From contig NZ_JMJJ01000005.1 of NCBI RefSeq assembly GCF_000710035.2, positions 186,001 to 250,000 on the forward strand: a stretch of 64,000 nt of DNA. The letters are read 5' to 3'. Position numbers and translations under genes: made by a program. Under the pieces are notes generated by a model that did no database searches, was not told the origin of the DNA, and saw only the letters and a program-made list of their open reading frames with translations. Source of the DNA: Pantoea ananatis LMG 2665. Lineage in GTDB: Bacteria; Pseudomonadota; Gammaproteobacteria; Enterobacterales; Enterobacteriaceae. The first letter of the stretch is position 1. Every line of letters begins with the position of its first letter. Shown piece after piece: positions 61,501 to 64,000 of this stretch.

Positions 61501-62528
61501 ATAAAGGCTTTAAGGTGTTTCAAACGGCGCAGGATCATCCACAGGACAGCAAAGAGTGGGCAACCGGAACCTTTGTGAAACCGACGCTGATTGAACTGGA
61601 TAAGGTTAGCGATCTGACGCAAGAGGTATTTGGTCCGGTGTTGCACGTTGTGCGCTTCACCCGCAGTGGCCTGCCGCAGTTGATCGAACAGATTAACGCC
61701 TCGGGCTATGGGCTGACGTTAGGCGTCCATACCCGCATTGACGAAACCATCATGCAGGTCACCGCAGCGGCCAAAGTGGGCAATCTGTACGTTAACCGCA
61801 ACATGGTTGGCGCGGTGGTGGGCGTGCAACCATTCGGCGGCGAGGGGTTATCCGGTACCGGTCCGAAAGCGGGGGGCCCGCTTTATCTGTATCGCCTGCT
61901 GGCGAATCGCCCGGACAACGCACTCAGCACCACCCTCGCCCGTCAGGATGCTGAGCGCCCGGCCGACCATGCCCAGCGTCAGCTGCTGCTGGCAGCGCAT
62001 CAGGCATTGAGCGAGTGGGCAAAAGATAAGCCTCAGCTGTCTTCACTGTGCCAGCATTATGCCGAGCTGGCTCAGGCAGGCACGGTACGCCTGCTGCCCG
62101 GACCAACAGGCGAACGCAATACCTTCCTGTTGCTGCCGCGTGAGCAGGTACTCTGTCTGGCGGATAACGAGCAGGATGCTCTGATTCAACTGGCGGCGGT
62201 CACCAGCGTAGGCAGCCAGGCACTGTGGCAGGACGATGAGCTGCACCGCGCACTGCTGGGCAACTTACCGGCGACGGTGAAAAGCCGCATTACGCTCTCC
62301 AACGATCCCCTGTCTGCGCATTTTGACGCTGTTATCTATCACGGTGATGCCGACCAGCTCCGCAACCTGTGCGAACAGGTTGCGGCGCGCGAAGGTGCCA
62401 TCGTGTCGGTGCAGGGTTTTGCGCGCGGCGAAACTAATCTGCTGCTGGAACGTCTGCTGATTGAACGTTCGCTCAGCGTTAACACCGCAGCCGCGGGCGG
62501 CAATGCCAGCCTGATGACAATCGGGTAA
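58584..62528 (+). CDS. putA: Trifunctional proline utilisation protein PutA
   Basis: PutA oxidises proline to glutamate and represses put genes. Domains in order in 1314 residues: ribbon-helix-helix 1-47 (TTMGVKLDEATRNRIKLAA), proline dehydrogenase TIM barrel about 250-570 (GISIKLSALHPRY near 328, RLVKGAYWDSEIK near 427, YAPVGTHETLLAYLVRRL with the FAD/proline Arg pair), P5C/glutamate semialdehyde dehydrogenase about 640-1115 (NFPLAIFTGQ, ETGGMNAMIV, catalytic Cys913 in SAGQRCSALR) and the C-terminal flap. All three functions appear intact. Confidence 0.98.
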   Translation: MGTTTMGVKLDEATRNRIKLAAQKLDRTPHWLIKQAIFNYLTQLDAGETVDEIPLQLNDSASDELAPEEMVQPFLEFAENILPQSVARSAVTAAWRRPETDAVPMLLEQARLPAALAEKTQQLAHQLADKLRHQKGATGRAGMVQSLLQEFSLSSQEGVALMCLAEALLRIPDKPTRDALIRDKISNGNWQSHLGRSPSLFVNAATWGLLFTGRLVSTHNEVNLSRSLNRIIGKSGEPLIRKGVDMAMRLMGEQFVTGETIAEALANARKLEEKGFRYSYDMLGEAALTASDAKAYLVSYQQAIHAIGKASNGRGIYEGPGISIKLSALHPRYSRAQYDRVMDELYPILKSLTLLARSYDIGINIDAEEADRLELSLDMLERLCFEPELEGWNGIGFVIQAYMKRCPFVIDELTDLAQRSRRRLMIRLVKGAYWDSEIKRAQVEGLEGYPVYTRKVYTDISYLACARKLLAVPNLIYPQFATHNAHTLAAIYQLAGNNYYPGQYEFQCLHGMGEPLYDQVVGKVADGKLNRPCRIYAPVGTHETLLAYLVRRLLENGANTSFVNRIADTSMPIDELVADPVSEIEKLGASEGTLGLPHPKIPLPRDLYGSDRVNSAGLDMANEHRLASLSSALLSGASEPYLAQPLIDGPAGSGESQNVVNPAAPSDVVGTVRHASEQEVSQAIEAAVNAGPIWFATPPQERAAILERAAQLMEGQLQQLLGILVREAGKTYSNAIAEVREAVDFLYYYAGIVRLDFDNETHRPLGPVVCISPWNFPLAIFTGQVAAALAAGNSVLAKPAEQTPLIAAQAVEILLSAGVPAGVVQLLPGLGETVGAQLTGDERIRGVMFTGSTAVATLLQRNLAGRLDPQGRPTPLIAETGGMNAMIVDSSALTEQVVIDIVASAFDSAGQRCSALRLLCVQEDVAEHTLKMLRGAMAECRMGNPERLSTDIGPVIDKEAKANIERHIQAMRNKGFKVFQTAQDHPQDSKEWATGTFVKPTLIELDKVSDLTQEVFGPVLHVVRFTRSGLPQLIEQINASGYGLTLGVHTRIDETIMQVTAAAKVGNLYVNRNMVGAVVGVQPFGGEGLSGTGPKAGGPLYLYRLLANRPDNALSTTLARQDAERPADHAQRQLLLAAHQALSEWAKDKPQLSSLCQHYAELAQAGTVRLLPGPTGERNTFLLLPREQVLCLADNEQDALIQLAAVTSVGSQALWQDDELHRALLGNLPATVKSRITLSNDPLSAHFDAVIYHGDADQLRNLCEQVAAREGAIVSVQGFARGETNLLLERLLIERSLSVNTAAAGGNASLMTIG

Positions 62529-62554
62529 CGTCCTTCAGACCGATCGCTTACGTT

Positions 62555-62588
62555 AAAGGTTCATGCCCGGGCATGAACCTTTTTTTTG
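62555..62588 (+). terminator. Terminator after putA
   Basis: A 13-bp perfect stem, AAGGTTCATGCCC with its complement and no loop bases to spare, followed by eight T. It is 27 bp past the stop. Confidence 0.92.
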
Positions 62589-62608
62589 CGCTGAGCGTTG
62601 GGCGATAT

Positions 62609-62836
62609 ATGGATGGCCCTGGCATGATGAAACAGGTCGGCTGGGCACAGGCGGTGATCACGTTGCGGAGCAACGTCTGACGCTGGCTTGACGGGGTGGA
62701 AGGGATTGATCGTATTCACCTGATTCTGGGAGTGACGATTTTTCTGGTGTTTCCGTTTACCCGCCTTGTGCACATCTGGAGCGCGCCGGTCGAGTATTTC
62801 ACGCGCCGCTATCAGGTGATGCGCGCGCGTAACTAA
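62609..62836 (+). pseudogene. narI: Decayed 3' fragment of narI (nitrate reductase gamma subunit)
   Basis: One frame encodes MDGPGMMKQVGWAQAVITL, an in-frame TGA at 62678-62680, then [20 protein letters not shown] and [20 protein letters not shown] with [11 protein letters not shown] before TAA. This aligns with the last 75 residues of E. coli NarI ([43 protein letters not shown]), including the haem-ligand His in LVHIW. The frame is kept apart from the stop. No other nar gene is in the window, so it is the remnant of a deleted narGHJI operon. Confidence 0.85.
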
Positions 62837-62933
62837 GCCTGACCGCAATCCGGCCCGCTATCAGCGGCCGGCTTCATTGCGCTTTTTACACCACGCCTTT
62901 TTCTGTTCCCGCATCCTGCGCCACCTGCCCCGG

Positions 62934-64000
62934 TTACGCCGCCGGGTACACAGGCCGTTTTATCAGCGTCGGGAAGCGAAACAACGCGCGCCCGACGCCA
63001 TGATTTGTCAGCGACCAGACGGCAACGGACGCCAGTGAGCAGAGGGCGACAATGACCAGCGGATAGAGGCAGGCCCACAGCCACGAAAACCATGCCAGCG
63101 CAAAGAGCTGGTGGCGCTGCGCAAACAAAATGGCCGTCATGCCGAAATACTCAATAAAGATGCGATGCAGGACGTAAATAGGCAAGGTGTGACGGCCAAT
63201 CCAGTTGAGCCACGCCATGCTACTGACCTGATTTAACCCGCGACAGGCCGCTACGCTGATGAGGATGGCAAGAACAGATAAGAAGAGGCTTCTGTCGAAA
63301 TCGAACAGAGCGGGCAGGCCCGCCAGCAGCAGCAGCAGTAACAACCACGGCAGTCCGTTTTGCCTTCGCCACTCGCTTAAACGCAATATCTGCGAACACC
63401 AGAACGTGCCGAGCATGAAGAAAACAAAATACTGCGCCAGACTCTGCGGGCCCCAGTAGGGAATGATTTTTTCAACCGCCAGATAATTAAGCACTGCGGC
63501 CATAAGCAATAAAGGCAGGTTGTAACGTTGAAAAAGTTTGGCAAGAAGAAAGTAGATCCCCAGGGCATATAAATACCATGAGGTGCTCATCGCCAGAAAC
63601 GTCAGCGTCAGGAACTCAGAAAAGGTTCCCGCATAGGCCGCATTGATATTTTGTGAAATACGCTGCCCGGTAATTTCCGTTGAAATGCCCGTGATGGCCC
63701 CCCACTGAATGGCTCCCCACAGCAGATAGAGATAAAACAGATTTGTCATCCGGCTGGTCGCGATACGTTTCCAGGGGCGATCAATGATGGCATTTCTGGC
63801 CAGTAAACCCGACACAAAGAAAAACGCGGGCATGCGCAGCGGCGATAATAACGTATTAAACTGCACCCACATCTCTGCCACCCATTCACCTGCGGCCAGA
63901 TCTTTCACCCGACTTTCAAAACCGGGTAACACCGTGTGATACAGGACGACCAGCAGGATACAGATTCCCTTTAGGGTATTAATCCATGCAATATCTTTTT
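62934..64000 (-). CDS. YcfT-like membrane acyltransferase, 5' end beyond right edge
   Basis: An acyltransferase-3 family protein; 355 codons are visible and the frame stays open to 64000. Near the edge it reads WINTLKGICILLVVLYHTVL, containing the family's conserved His in YHT. SPLRMPAFFFVSGLLAR, NAAYAGTFSEF, STSWYLYALGIYF and LPIYVLHRIFIEYFGMT match E. coli YcfT at equal spacing. About ten membrane helices are present. Such enzymes O-acylate cell-surface glycans, but the substrate of YcfT is unknown. Confidence 0.85.
   Translation of the reverse strand, partial: KDIAWINTLKGICILLVVLYHTVLPGFESRVKDLAAGEWVAEMWVQFNTLLSPLRMPAFFFVSGLLARNAIIDRPWKRIATSRMTNLFYLYLLWGAIQWGAITGISTEITGQRISQNINAAYAGTFSEFLTLTFLAMSTSWYLYALGIYFLLAKLFQRYNLPLLLMAAVLNYLAVEKIIPYWGPQSLAQYFVFFMLGTFWCSQILRLSEWRRQNGLPWLLLLLLLAGLPALFDFDRSLFLSVLAILISVAACRGLNQVSSMAWLNWIGRHTLPIYVLHRIFIEYFGMTAILFAQRHQLFALAWFSWLWACLYPLVIVALCSLASVAVWSLTNHGVGRALFRFPTLIKRPVYPAA

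Overview
The window is chromosomal DNA from an enterobacterium. The gene order (yebC-ruvC-ruvAB, nudB-aspS, cmoAB, cutC/yecM/argS, flhBA-che-mot-flhDC, otsBA, phoH-efeUOB-putP/putA) and protein sequences close to E. coli with many local insertions fit the Erwiniaceae (Pantoea/Erwinia/Mixta-like). That placement is inference; no species-level marker was checked.

Layout. 1-5 kb: DNA repair and translation genes on the minus strand (ruvB partial, ruvA, ruvC, yebC, nudB, aspS). 5-8 kb: yecE, yecN and the tRNA wobble-uridine pair cmoA-cmoB on the plus strand, then a frameshifted LysE/RhtB exporter. 8.7-16.9 kb: gldA, a secreted unknown protein, cutC (with a candidate MicL small RNA in its 3' part), a PatB/MalY-type aminotransferase, yecM, a 39-residue membrane protein, argS and aqpZ. 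16.9-33.5 kb: a contiguous motility and chemotaxis block (flhE-flhA-flhB, cheZ-Y-B-R, two receptors, cheW-cheA-motB-motA, flhC-flhD). Three sigma-28 promoters, a CRP site and an RcsB-like box are legible, so the cascade flhDC -> FliA -> mot/che can be read from the DNA. MotB carries a 117-residue repetitive tail. 34-39 kb: otsBA, then pmrA-pmrB behind a PmrA box but without eptA. 39-41.3 kb: a 39-residue membrane protein, msrA, tRNA-Ser(GGA) whose 3' end and terminator are duplicated, and a HigB/HigA-type toxin-antitoxin pair.

41.5-51.8 kb is the most unusual part: an organosulfur-scavenging island. A sigma-54 activator whose C-terminal half is an SsuA-like sulfonate-binding domain sits next to a free, exported SsuA-like protein. 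It is divergent from an operon of an SsuD-type monooxygenase, an FAD/NAD(P)-binding protein and an NtaA/DszA-type monooxygenase, followed by an MFS transporter and a DszC/SfnB-type flavoprotein. Two 16-bp palindromes 31 bp apart and a -24/-12 promoter lie between regulator and operon, so the circuit is legible: fused regulator binds ligand in the cytoplasm, binds the palindromes, and activates the monooxygenase operon.

51.8-64 kb: phoH, the Tat/DyP iron-uptake operon efeUOB (Fur box and CpxR-like repeats upstream), putP and putA divergent around five PutA operator motifs, a decayed 3' fragment of narI, and a YcfT-like membrane acyltransferase running off the right edge. No CRISPR array, rRNA, insertion sequence or prophage was seen.
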